The notes: a model not told the origin generated them from the sequence alone. 8,306 nt of DNA from CAUTXO01 sp963542625 (GCA_963542625.1 CAUTXO010000066.1:1-8306), one strand, 5' to 3'. Counted from the first letter of the stretch, positions 1 through 6,398 are shown. Numbers and translations are program-made.

Positions 1-59
1 CCCTTAGGCAGCGCAGGTAAATGCCATCAAGGCGTTTGCATAATCGCCAAGATCTCCCA

Positions 60-77
60 CCGCCCCCGCGGGGGTGG
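60..77. repeat. G/C-rich inverted repeat
   Basis: CCCCCGCGGGGG (63-74) is a perfect palindrome, extended on both sides by C-G pairs (60/77, 61/76) across one G/T position. AGATCT copies at 50-55 and 81-86 flank it and could also pair, giving a longer stem. There is no T-run on either strand, so a classical intrinsic terminator is not supported. It could be a structural element or part of the repeat family. Confidence 0.45.
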
Positions 78-125
78 ATCAGATCTCAGATCTTAGCAAT
101 ACTAGATCTAGCCACGCCAAAGATA

Positions 126-144
126 AAGATCTTGTCAAGATCTT
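126..144 (-). terminator. Candidate terminator-like hairpin downstream of bax
   Basis: Two perfect 8-bp palindromes AAGATCTT (126-133 and 137-144) are separated by GTC. On the minus strand, the direction in which bax is transcribed, this can fold as an 8-bp stem with a GAC loop followed by TATCTTT. The T-tract is short and interrupted and the stem is A/T-rich, so termination is possible but weak. The same paired-palindrome layout occurs at 5911-5928 and 6018-6035, where no terminator role is obvious, so it may simply be a repeat unit. Confidence 0.3.
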
Positions 145-170
145 AGCGCGGGCTTGGATTTTGGCTAGGA

Positions 171-1076
171 TCAGGGTTCTAGCGTATAGGCATCGAATTG
201 CGTGAAGTTGTTTTTGGTAATGACTTGCTTTAGGCGGTCGGTGTAGAGCTCGCCAAGTTCGCAATAGCGCGTCAAAAGTCCAGCAAGGGCTAGCGGGTCT
301 GCCGTTTGCGTGCGGCGCGTGCGGAATTCATCAAAAAATCTGCCGTTTGCAAAGGTCAAAAAATAATCCTCGATTGCTTCTTTTAGGGAATCATATTTTC
401 TTAAATAAACCGTTTTGTTGCCGCGTTTTAACAGCGCCGGGATACGTTTTTGCCGCTTTGAAAAAGACCAAACGCCAAAGATGTTGTTTGCCTCGCGGAA
501 AAATCGCGATGTGCCCCAGCCGCTTTCTAGCGCCGCTTGCGCTAACACAAGGCTTGCCGGGTGCGTTTGGAGTTTTTTTAGTAAAACCGCCGGCTCGCGC
601 GTTTTGTATTTTTGATAAAGCGCGTTTAAAAATTCCTGCTCGGTTTGCAAGGGGTGCAGCTTGGCAAGGATTATCCGCACGCGCTCTCGCAAAAGGCGCA
701 ACTCGTGCTTTACTATCAAAATTGATGGCAACAAAAGCGCCACGAATTTTTGCTTTTTTTCCGCCACGCTAAGCTTTGAAAGATCCGGTAAGCCGATATA
801 AACAACGGCTTTCACAGGCTGGCTTAGCGGGATAATCTCGCTAGGGCGCGCGGCGTTTTTGTAGGTATAGGTAAGATCTTTACTTAGATCTTGAGCGCTA
901 TACGCCGCTAGATCTTGCGTGGCCTTTGGATCTTGCAAACCCAAGGCGCCCCGCCACAAACGCGTGCTAGAGCTAAGATCTTGCCCGCGGATCTTATAAT
1001 AAAACGCGGCGGTAAAAAGCAAGGCAAGCGCGCAAAGCAAAGCAATGGCGGTTAAGATCTTAGCGCGCCTAGTCAA
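171..1076 (-). CDS. bax: Bax-like membrane-anchored N-acetylglucosaminidase (GH73-type)
   Basis: The product (301 aa) is a predicted peptidoglycan hydrolase cutting glycan strands on the periplasmic side of the inner membrane. An N-terminal signal anchor covers about residues 6-27. The catalytic domain, from about 140 to the end, contains a Bax/FlgJ-type block: H172-PASLVLAQAALES-GWGTSRFF, then NNIFGVWSF, with E184 the likely catalytic acid. Between anchor and enzyme (about 31-68) is a linker rich in QDL/QDP/KDL, written by GATCTT or GATCC words, which looks acquired from the local repeat rather than conserved. The start is TTG at 1076, 2 nt after the upstream gene's TAG; no other start keeps the anchor, and an AGGG lies about 9 nt upstream. 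Co-transcription and translational coupling with the upstream gene are likely. The family call is strong; the gene name follows E. coli Bax and the cellular role is inferred. Confidence 0.85.
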   Translation of the reverse strand: MTRRAKILTAIALLCALALLFTAAFYYKIRGQDLSSSTRLWRGALGLQDPKATQDLAAYSAQDLSKDLTYTYKNAARPSEIIPLSQPVKAVVYIGLPDLSKLSVAEKKQKFVALLLPSILIVKHELRLLRERVRIILAKLHPLQTEQEFLNALYQKYKTREPAVLLKKLQTHPASLVLAQAALESGWGTSRFFREANNIFGVWSFSKRQKRIPALLKRGNKTVYLRKYDSLKEAIEDYFLTFANGRFFDEFRTRRTQTADPLALAGLLTRYCELGELYTDRLKQVITKNNFTQFDAYTLEP

Positions 1077-1078
1077 GG

Positions 1079-2977
1079 CTAGTGCCCTAGCGTCAAGGAG
1101 ATATTATAAACAATCACTTCAAACATCTTGCCAAGCACTGGGTCGTATTCTTCTAGCCCCTTTTGCATTTGCTTGTCAAGGTTTGCCCTCATTGAATTCG
1201 TTAGGCGTTCTTTTTTGTCTCTTTCAGCATAAAGCTCTTCTAGCTTATAGTCTAGGTTTTTCTCCGTGTTATTTGAATGCACCACTTCCATGAAACGGTG
1301 CGCGCGCGCGTATTCTTCCTTGCCTATCTCGCTGCGCGCGGCAAGCACGCCTTTCTCGCTTTTATTGCGTAAAAAATCCGTGATTTCGCCCGTTGGCAAA
1401 TATTGCAATAAGCGCTTTTCTTCTTTGTATTCGTTGTTATCGTTGATGACGATGTCGCGGATCTTCTCGTGCGTCCAATCCTGCACGTCCTCCATCGTTA
1501 CATATTTTGCGCGGTAAAGGGCGCGAATGCTATTTTCAAAGCCTAGCGCTTGCTTTTTGTAGTTTTCGTAATCTTCTTTGAGCGTTTTTGTGTCTTGCTC
1601 TAGCGCCTTTTTTGCCTGCTGTGTGCGCATCCAAATTTGCTGAAGTTTCGTAGCCACTGGGATATTATCTGGCCCCACAAGTAGCGATGGATTAGCGCTT
1701 GAACCACTGACGATGGACTCTAAAAAGTCGTTTCCTGATGGGCTTTCTAGGTTGCTAACGGAGTTTATATATGTGCGCGCTACAAGCTTGGCAAAAATGC
1801 TGCGGTAGGCAACGAGCATCTTTTTCGTAAAACGCAAAACGGTGCTTTGGTTTTGCTTGGATTGCGTGAGCGCATCGTAATACGCCTGCCCTTTTTTTAG
1901 ATCCCCGATGACGTAATTGCGGATAAACATCCAGATCCTAGCCGTCATTGGGCGGACAAAATTAATAAGCGAAAATTTGTCGTAGCTGGTTAGGTATTTA
2001 AAGTTTAAGATCTGGCGGTATTCGCTATCTTCTAAGATCTCAAGGGCAATGCTTTGGATCTTTTCCTTTATTTTTTCGTCGTTTGTTTCCTTTAGCGTCT
2101 TTTTTAAGAAGCTATTGACGTCTTGCGTTAGGCCTTCTATAAATTCTTCTTCCTTTGTTTTTTGCGCTATGGCTGGCGAAGGGCTTGGCGCTTGCTGGGT
2201 AAGATCTTGCGCTGGGCGCGGCATCGGCTGAGCTTGGATTGCGCGCGCTAGTTCGTCGTTAAAGATCCGCACAACAATTTTATTCTTAGCCATCACGATT
2301 ACGTCTTTTTCCTTTAAGCCAAAGGCGTCGATGATTGCTGATTTTATAATTTCTTTTTTCTCGTCATCGCTGCCAATGCCATCAAGCAAGCCGTTTATGC
2401 CCTCAAGCTTCGCGCCTTCTATCGTGATAATGCCCTTTTCTTTGCCATCATCAAGCCCGGATAGCTCACGCGCTAGCTCGTTAAAAGGTATAGCTTCTTG
2501 CGGCGCGGCTTTTGAATACCTAGCGCTTGTGTTTTTGAGCTTTACCGCTAGCTCGCGCGCAAAATATTGGTAGATCTTAGAGCCAAGAACCGCTTGCTCG
2601 CTACCCTGCGCGTCTATGATGTTAAAAGAAACGTAAGAAGTCCCGTCTTCTTTTACAAGCGCTCGCGCGGCGCGGGGCTCACCCGTGATAAACGACATCT
2701 CGCCGACGACGCCATCAGCGCCAATGCTCGCAACGTTTATCCATTTAATCTCGTTTTGCTCGGCTTTTTTGACGTCTATATCCACGCTACCGCTTATAAT
2801 GTAGTAAATTTCTTTAGACGCGTCGCCTTGAGAAAAGATGAGCTCCCCCCTTTTTAAGCCCTCTTTTAAAACCACATTTGCCGTAATGGCTAAGATCTCT
2901 TGCGCGCTAAAATCTTTAAAAAAAGGAATTTTTTCTTTAATTTCAAGCAACTTTTTTTGTGCTGGCGTTATTTCCAT
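1079..2977 (-). CDS. Cyclic nucleotide-binding domain protein with uncharacterised helical C-terminal region
   Basis: A predicted cytoplasmic protein of 632 aa. Residues about 15-125 form a CRP-type cNMP-binding domain: the beta-roll signature GELIFSQGD-x6-YYIISG, then a phosphate-binding cassette G92-E93-MSFITGEP-R102-A-A. The RAA form is the one usually linked to cAMP. A second small region (about 160-240) precedes a P/Q-rich linker (about 248-275) that contains QDL from an AGATCT word. The remaining roughly 350 residues are charged and mostly helical, with likely coiled coil near 450-500 and 560-610. I do not recognise this part; no helix-turn-helix, kinase, cyclase or channel motif is visible. 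Start: ATG at 2977 is preferred; a TTG two codons upstream (2983) is possible and neither has a clear Shine-Dalgarno. It is the first gene of a minus-strand pair with bax and is divergent from ilvC. Confidence 0.75.
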   Translation of the reverse strand: MEITPAQKKLLEIKEKIPFFKDFSAQEILAITANVVLKEGLKRGELIFSQGDASKEIYYIISGSVDIDVKKAEQNEIKWINVASIGADGVVGEMSFITGEPRAARALVKEDGTSYVSFNIIDAQGSEQAVLGSKIYQYFARELAVKLKNTSARYSKAAPQEAIPFNELARELSGLDDGKEKGIITIEGAKLEGINGLLDGIGSDDEKKEIIKSAIIDAFGLKEKDVIVMAKNKIVVRIFNDELARAIQAQPMPRPAQDLTQQAPSPSPAIAQKTKEEEFIEGLTQDVNSFLKKTLKETNDEKIKEKIQSIALEILEDSEYRQILNFKYLTSYDKFSLINFVRPMTARIWMFIRNYVIGDLKKGQAYYDALTQSKQNQSTVLRFTKKMLVAYRSIFAKLVARTYINSVSNLESPSGNDFLESIVSGSSANPSLLVGPDNIPVATKLQQIWMRTQQAKKALEQDTKTLKEDYENYKKQALGFENSIRALYRAKYVTMEDVQDWTHEKIRDIVINDNNEYKEEKRLLQYLPTGEITDFLRNKSEKGVLAARSEIGKEEYARAHRFMEVVHSNNTEKNLDYKLEELYAERDKKERLTNSMRANLDKQMQKGLEEYDPVLGKMFEVIVYNISLTLGH

Positions 2978-3043
2978 AGGCAAAATTTTATCAATACGCC
3001 GCTTTAAGCAATGCGCGCTTAGAAAGTTTTATTTTTCTTGGGG

Positions 3044-3073
3044 TAAGATCTGGCTTTTAAATAAGGGGACAAA
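3044..3073 (+). promoter_or_regulatory. Candidate ilvC promoter and ribosome binding site
   Basis: Upstream of ilvC there is a T-rich tract (about 3027-3038) followed by TAAGAT at 3044-3049, a reasonable -10 for epsilonproteobacterial sigma-70, which often lacks a clear -35. Transcription from here would give a leader of about 15-20 nt. A strong Shine-Dalgarno AAGGGG at 3063-3068 sits 5 nt before the ATG and fixes the start. The -10 overlaps an AGATCT copy (3046-3051), so a protein or methylase acting on that word could influence the promoter; this is inference. No leader peptide or T-box attenuator is visible. Confidence 0.45.
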
Positions 3074-4096
3074 ATGGCTTTAAAAGTGTATTACGACAAA
3101 GATTGCAGCTTAGATCTAATCAGATCTAAGAAGGTTGCGATGATAGGTTTTGGCAGCCAAGGCCACGCGCACGCGGAGAATTTGCGCGATAGCGGCGTGA
3201 GCGTTACGGTGGGGCTAAAGCCCGGCGGCGCTAGTTGGAAAAAGGCGCAAAACAAGGGCTTTGAAGTGATGGGCGTAGCAGAAGCGGTGCGCGGCGCGGA
3301 TGTTGTAATGCTCCTTTTGCCCGATGAACTTCAAAAAGACGTGTATTATTCGCAAATCGCGCCAAATATCAAAGAGCGCGCAACGCTTGCCTTTGCGCAC
3401 GGATTTAACATTCACTATGGACTAATTACCCCAACAGCGGATATAAACGTAATGATGATTGCGCCAAAGGCGCCCGGACATACGGTGCGTTCAGAATTTG
3501 TGCGCGGCGCGGGCGTGCCAAACCTTGTGGCTGTGGAGCAAGATCCAAGCGGCGACACCCTAGATCTTGCGCTATCTTACGCAAGCGCCATAGGAGCGGG
3601 CAAGGCGGGCATTATCCACACAAGCTTTAAAGATGAAACAGAAACAGATCTTTTCGGCGAGCAAGCCGTGCTTTGCGGGGGCGTAACGTCTTTGGTGCAA
3701 GCGGGCTTTCAAACGCTAGTAGAAGCGGGCTACCCAGAAGAAATGGCGTATTTTGAGTGTATGCACGAGCTAAAACTCATCGTAGATCTTATGTATCAAG
3801 GCGGGATCAAAGATATGCGCTACTCCATCTCAAACACCGCCGAATACGGCGACATTGTAAGCGGCCCAAAGGTCATCGGCGAGCCAAGCCGCGCCGCAAT
3901 GCGTGAGATCTTAAAAAACATTCAAAACGGCGCCTTTGCAAAAGAATTCATCTTAGAAGGTATAGCAAATTACCCGCGCCTTAAAACAGAGCGCAAGATC
4001 CTAGAGCAAAGCCCCATAGAAAAAACGGGCGACGCCTTACGCGCGCTGATGCCTTGGATCGCGGCGACGAAGCTTGTGGATAAAGACAAAAATTAA
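3074..4096 (+). CDS. ilvC: Ketol-acid reductoisomerase (class I)
   Basis: Second common enzyme of branched-chain amino acid synthesis: it isomerises and reduces acetolactate or acetohydroxybutyrate with NAD(P)H and Mg2+ in the cytoplasm. At 340 aa it has the usual length of the short class I form. Visible motifs are the Rossmann loop GFGSQG at 25-30, the cofactor-specificity loop LKPGGASW at 48-55, APKAPGH with K132, the metal ligands D192 and E196 in DLFGEQ, E228 and E232 in ECMHE, and ISNTAEYGD in the knotted C-terminal domain. The ending LVDKDKN is typical of Campylobacterota. The ATG is preceded by AAGGGG. Its TAA shares one base with the ATG of the diguanylate cyclase, so the two are co-transcribed. 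Codons 12-20 form a perfect inverted repeat of AGATCT-containing arms. Confidence 0.97.
   Translation: MALKVYYDKDCSLDLIRSKKVAMIGFGSQGHAHAENLRDSGVSVTVGLKPGGASWKKAQNKGFEVMGVAEAVRGADVVMLLLPDELQKDVYYSQIAPNIKERATLAFAHGFNIHYGLITPTADINVMMIAPKAPGHTVRSEFVRGAGVPNLVAVEQDPSGDTLDLALSYASAIGAGKAGIIHTSFKDETETDLFGEQAVLCGGVTSLVQAGFQTLVEAGYPEEMAYFECMHELKLIVDLMYQGGIKDMRYSISNTAEYGDIVSGPKVIGEPSRAAMREILKNIQNGAFAKEFILEGIANYPRLKTERKILEQSPIEKTGDALRALMPWIAATKLVDKDKN
3109..3130. repeat. Inverted repeat inside ilvC coding start
   Basis: CTTAGATCT (3109-3117) and AGATCTAAG (3122-3130) form a perfect 9-bp inverted repeat with a 4-nt loop, starting 35 nt into the reading frame. It encodes SLDLIRSKK, a region conserved in related IlvC proteins as amino acids, so codon choice creates the palindrome. 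In mRNA it could form a hairpin just downstream of the ribosome binding site. A regulatory effect is speculative. Confidence 0.55.
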
Positions 4097-5370
4097 TGCT
4101 CGTTAAGGACATCATTAAAAAAACGCTTCTACAGATCCAGCAGCAGGGCATAACGATTACGCCTGAAGTTTATGCAAAAACCTTTTGCGAGCTAGCAAAA
4201 AAGGCGGGGTTAGCGCTAGAAGAATGCGCGCCGGCGAAAAAATACATCAAAAAACTCCCACCCGCAAAGCAAGAAGAAGCCCTTGCGCGCGGGGTGGAGC
4301 AGCTTGATGAGCTTGCTATGTTTTTGATTGCTAGCTATGAGCGGGACATTAAAAAAATGGCGTCGCAAGCTAGGCAGGTTGATGATGGCGCACTAGCAAA
4401 GGTTTGCAAAACGTATTCTGAGCTTTTAAAAGACGCGCTTGAGCCGTCATTTACAAAGGCGCTTGACAAAAAAATCAGCCTAACAAAGGCAAGGCTTGAG
4501 AAAAACTTTTTAGCACCGGCAGCAAGGCTCACCGATGACATCAAGATCTTAGTCTTTGAGCGCATAGAAAAAGACAACATCGAGATAACAAAAGAAACCG
4601 CGACGCTTGAAGAGAGCCTTGACGCTATGCTTGTTTCTATGACTGGCATTGTGGAAAAAGGCAAGACAAATCAAAGCAACTTCACGAGGCTAACCGATGA
4701 AATTTACGATATGGACGCCAAGCACAATTTTTCATCGTTAAAAGAAAAGCTTTTGGTGCTGACCTCATCGTTTAAATGCGAGTTTGAAGCCTTGCTTGGC
4801 GATATGGAAAGCAAAAAAGACGAGATCTCAAGCCTACGCCAGACTGTAAAGGTGCTAAACACCCAACTACAAAACGCAAGACAGCAGGCAAAAGAGGACT
4901 TTCTAACAGGCGTTTTATCCAAGCGCGGGCTAGACGAAGCCCTAAAGATCCTAGAAGAAGCGCACCAGCAAAAGGATCTTGACTACGCCTTGTTTTTTAT
5001 AGACATCGATTATTTCAAAAATATTAACGACACCTTCGGCCATATGGCGGGCGATATGATCCTAAAAGCCCTAGCGCAAACGCTCAAAAACAACACAAGA
5101 TCTTGCGACTACACAGCAAGATACGGCGGGGAAGAATTCGTCATCGCAATGCCGGGCGTAACGCTTGAAGAAGCGCAAAAAATCGCCGAGCGCATTCGCC
5201 TTGAGATCCAAGACAGCATATATTCCTACGAAGACAGCAACATAAAATTCACAATCAGCACCGGGCTTTGCCTTAGAAGCAACGAGCCCTCCCTAACAAG
5301 CGCGCTAAAAACCGCCGACGCCAATCTTTACGCGTCAAAAGAAGGCGGGCGCAACCGCATTACGGTATAG
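4096..5370 (+). CDS. Cytoplasmic GGDEF diguanylate cyclase
   Basis: Predicted to make c-di-GMP from two GTP. Length is 424 aa with no membrane segment or signal peptide. The first 220 or so residues are helical and match no sensor domain I recognise; a likely coiled coil at about 225-265 leads into the GGDEF domain (about 266-424). That domain is complete: D268-FLTG, metal-binding D303 in FIDIDYFK, guanine-contacting N311/D312, the signature GGEEF at 344-348, and a C-terminal ADANLYASKEGGRNR. An RxxD inhibitory site (R335, D338) lies five residues before GGEEF, so product feedback is expected. There is no EAL or HD-GYP domain. The ATG overlaps the ilvC TAA by one base (TAATG) with no strong Shine-Dalgarno, pointing to translational coupling. 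Enzyme call is strong; signal and targets are unknown. Confidence 0.93.
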   Translation: MLVKDIIKKTLLQIQQQGITITPEVYAKTFCELAKKAGLALEECAPAKKYIKKLPPAKQEEALARGVEQLDELAMFLIASYERDIKKMASQARQVDDGALAKVCKTYSELLKDALEPSFTKALDKKISLTKARLEKNFLAPAARLTDDIKILVFERIEKDNIEITKETATLEESLDAMLVSMTGIVEKGKTNQSNFTRLTDEIYDMDAKHNFSSLKEKLLVLTSSFKCEFEALLGDMESKKDEISSLRQTVKVLNTQLQNARQQAKEDFLTGVLSKRGLDEALKILEEAHQQKDLDYALFFIDIDYFKNINDTFGHMAGDMILKALAQTLKNNTRSCDYTARYGGEEFVIAMPGVTLEEAQKIAERIRLEIQDSIYSYEDSNIKFTISTGLCLRSNEPSLTSALKTADANLYASKEGGRNRITV

Positions 5371-5464
5371 ATCTTATGGCAAGTCGCGCTCTAAAACTCT
5401 CGCCGCATTGCCTTTGGGCTACGCAATTGCGCCACGTGCAGCGCGGCAAACGAGCGAGCAAAAA

Positions 5465-5806
5465 ATGGTAATCGGGCTTTTATTCATCAGCCTTGCGGGA
5501 GGGGTTTTGTTCTTTTTTGAGCTTGCAAACTACCGCGCGCGGCAAAAATTCATCGCGGATTTTCTAGCCAGCCAAGCGGTAAAAAACGTGGCAAAAGAAG
5601 TAAAACGCGCGGCGATAGAAAACTTCTTTTTGCTAAACGGCTTTGCCAAACAAGGCGACGCCTACGCAAAAAAAGAGTTTTTCTTAGGGCTGTTTTTATT
5701 CTTTGGCGTTTTTTTGCTCGTTGGTAGCCTGCTTTATTTGCTGTATTTTTACAAGTTCCAACGCCCCAAGATCTACCGCATAAACCTAGACGCCAAGCAA
5801 GACTAG
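5465..5806 (+). CDS. Small two-helix membrane protein, unknown function
   Basis: I do not recognise this protein. From ATG 5465 it is 113 aa: TM helix 1 at about 1-22 (VIGLLFISLAGGVLFFF), a basic/amphipathic loop of about 50 residues with KNVAKEVKRAA, TM helix 2 at about 75-100, rich in F and L, and a short polar tail ending NLDAKQD. Both termini may face the cytoplasm. The frame is open further upstream to a TTG at 5408, which would add 19 residues, but neither start has a convincing Shine-Dalgarno. A separate 31-codon ORF from ATG 5376, only 5 nt after the cyclase stop, ends at 5471 and so overlaps ATG 5465; its translation could feed this start. Probably the last gene of the ilvC unit. The downstream boundary is repeat sequence. 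Confidence 0.6.
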   Translation: MVIGLLFISLAGGVLFFFELANYRARQKFIADFLASQAVKNVAKEVKRAAIENFFLLNGFAKQGDAYAKKEFFLGLFLFFGVFLLVGSLLYLLYFYKFQRPKIYRINLDAKQD

Positions 5807-5911
5807 CGCTTAAAGATCCAAGCCGCAAAAGCACCAAAGCGTAAAATCTAAACACTCCGCCAGCGCGGTAGATCTTAGCGGGGCTTGGATCTTGACGTAT
5901 CTTATGGCTAG

Positions 5912-5942
5912 GATCTTGACTAAGATCTGTTAGCTAGATCTA
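5912..5942. repeat. 31-bp direct repeat, copy 1
   Basis: Begins GATCTTGACTAAGATCT, then GT, TAGCTA, G, ATCTA. It matches the copy at 6019-6049 at 28 of 31 positions, with the first 17 bases identical. Each copy contains paired AGATCT-type palindromes separated by GAC, able to fold on themselves. Confidence 0.8.
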
Positions 5943-5969
5943 CGCTAGATCTAAGCGCTTGTGTTTTTT
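5934..5969 (+). terminator. Possible weak terminator of the ilvC unit
   Basis: Two TAGATCTA palindromes (5935-5942 and 5946-5953) with a 3-nt CGC spacer can form an 8-bp hairpin. A T6 run follows at about 5964-5969, roughly 10 nt beyond the stem. The gap and the A/T-rich stem make this a poor intrinsic terminator, but it is the only hairpin-plus-T arrangement downstream of the unit. Confidence 0.25.
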
Positions 5970-6018
5970 GCTTTCTTTGCTTTTATGGTGCGCTGTTCTT
6001 TTTGATTAGAGAGTGGTA

Positions 6019-6049
6019 GATCTTGACTAAGATCTACTAGCTAAATCTA
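6019..6049. repeat. 31-bp direct repeat, copy 2
   Basis: Second copy of the unit at 5912-5942, differing at three positions (AC for GT at 6036-6037, A for G at 6044). The copies start 107 bp apart in the same orientation. A flanking CGCTGTTC word also occurs twice nearby (about 5991 and 6052). Confidence 0.8.
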
Positions 6050-6069
6050 AGACGCTGTTCGATTTTATG

Positions 6070-6129
6070 TTTCTTCTTAGGGGAAAGGGGGTCAAGTTGC
6101 GAGTCACCCCCCTTTCCCCCAAAAAGAAA
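6070..6129. repeat. Long G/C hairpin with A/T-rich base
   Basis: GGGGAAAGGGGG (6080-6091) is the exact reverse complement of 6108-6119, giving a 12-bp stem with a 16-nt loop. Below it, TTTCTTCTT (6070-6078) pairs with AAAAAGAAA (6121-6129) with one mismatch, so the whole stem is about 22 bp. The A-rich side follows the stem on the plus strand, and the T-rich side is on the wrong side for either direction, so it does not fit an intrinsic terminator. It contains no AGATCT and is unlike its surroundings. It may be a dispersed hairpin element or a structured RNA. Confidence 0.75.
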
Positions 6130-6208
6130 AAAATACAAGCGGCTTGCGGTTTGGATCTTGACGGGCGCAAGATCTAAAGCGCGCTACCACCAAGATCCTA
6201 GTGCTGGC

Positions 6209-6225
6209 GCGGTGGATCTGTGGCG
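6209..6225. repeat. 17-bp direct repeat, copy 1
   Basis: GCGGTGGATCTGTGGCG, identical to 6296-6312. Both copies are followed within three bases by TTAGATCT, so the repeat unit is probably longer with a small indel. Confidence 0.8.
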
Positions 6226-6295
6226 TTAGATCTTGACGCCTTGCTAGATCTTTGGCGGGCTTGGATCTTGGTGGCGCAAAGGTCTTGGCGTGTAA

Positions 6296-6312
6296 GCGGT
6301 GGATCTGTGGCG
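6296..6312. repeat. 17-bp direct repeat, copy 2
   Basis: Identical to 6209-6225, 87 bp away in the same orientation, followed by GGC and then TTAGATCT. Confidence 0.8.
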
Positions 6313-6365
6313 GGCTTAGATCTAGCGCGGCTTGCCTTACAAGATCTATCGCCATTTAAGATCCA

Positions 6366-6398
6366 GCGGGTAAAATGCCCGCAACCAAACGCAAAGGA
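6366..6398 (+). promoter_or_regulatory. Candidate promoter with flanking inverted repeat, and Shine-Dalgarno
   Basis: TAAAAT (6371-6376) is a good -10 element. It is bracketed exactly by GCGGG (6366-6370) and CCCGC (6378-6382), an inverted repeat with a 7-nt spacer that could be an operator. Transcription would start near 6384. AAAGGA at 6393-6398 then sits 6 nt before GTG 6405. This arrangement argues that the ATG at 6375, which overlaps the -10, is not the start of the following gene. Confidence 0.5.

Larger units (their letters stand above)
1..170. repeat. Repeat-rich non-coding left edge
   Basis: No recognisable gene is seen before the bax stop codon. The stretch holds six AGATCT palindromes (50, 81, 88, 104, 127, 138), a perfect 12-bp G/C palindrome at 63-74, and a paired-palindrome hairpin at 126-144. 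Its right end (138-172) carries AGATCTTAGCG followed by GGGCTTGGAT and GGCTAGGATC. The same string of words recurs at 5870-5915, so the two intergenic regions share a repeat family. The repeat runs into the TGA stop of bax. A plus-strand frame is open from base 1 to the TAG at 94-96, but it resembles nothing I know. Confidence 0.6.

Noticed and set aside
1..96. Plus-strand frame open from the window edge to TAG 94-96, and a minus-strand frame ending in TAA near base 8
   Set aside because: Both are about 25-31 codons, run through the G/C palindrome and repeats, and match nothing I recognise. Open length of this size is common by chance, so a truncated gene cannot be supported.
347..772. 141-codon plus-strand ORF antisense to bax
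   Set aside because: It mirrors the well-supported bax catalytic domain on the other strand, and its translation is arginine- and alanine-rich without a recognisable family.
5408..5464. TTG start extending the small membrane protein by 19 residues
   Set aside because: No Shine-Dalgarno precedes it and the added segment looks like no signal or domain. ATG 5465 places the start directly at the first helix. Not excluded, only less likely.
6070..6129. Rho-independent terminator
   Set aside because: The stem is strong, but the base following it is A-rich on the plus strand and AAGAAGAAA on the minus strand, so neither direction has the needed T-run.
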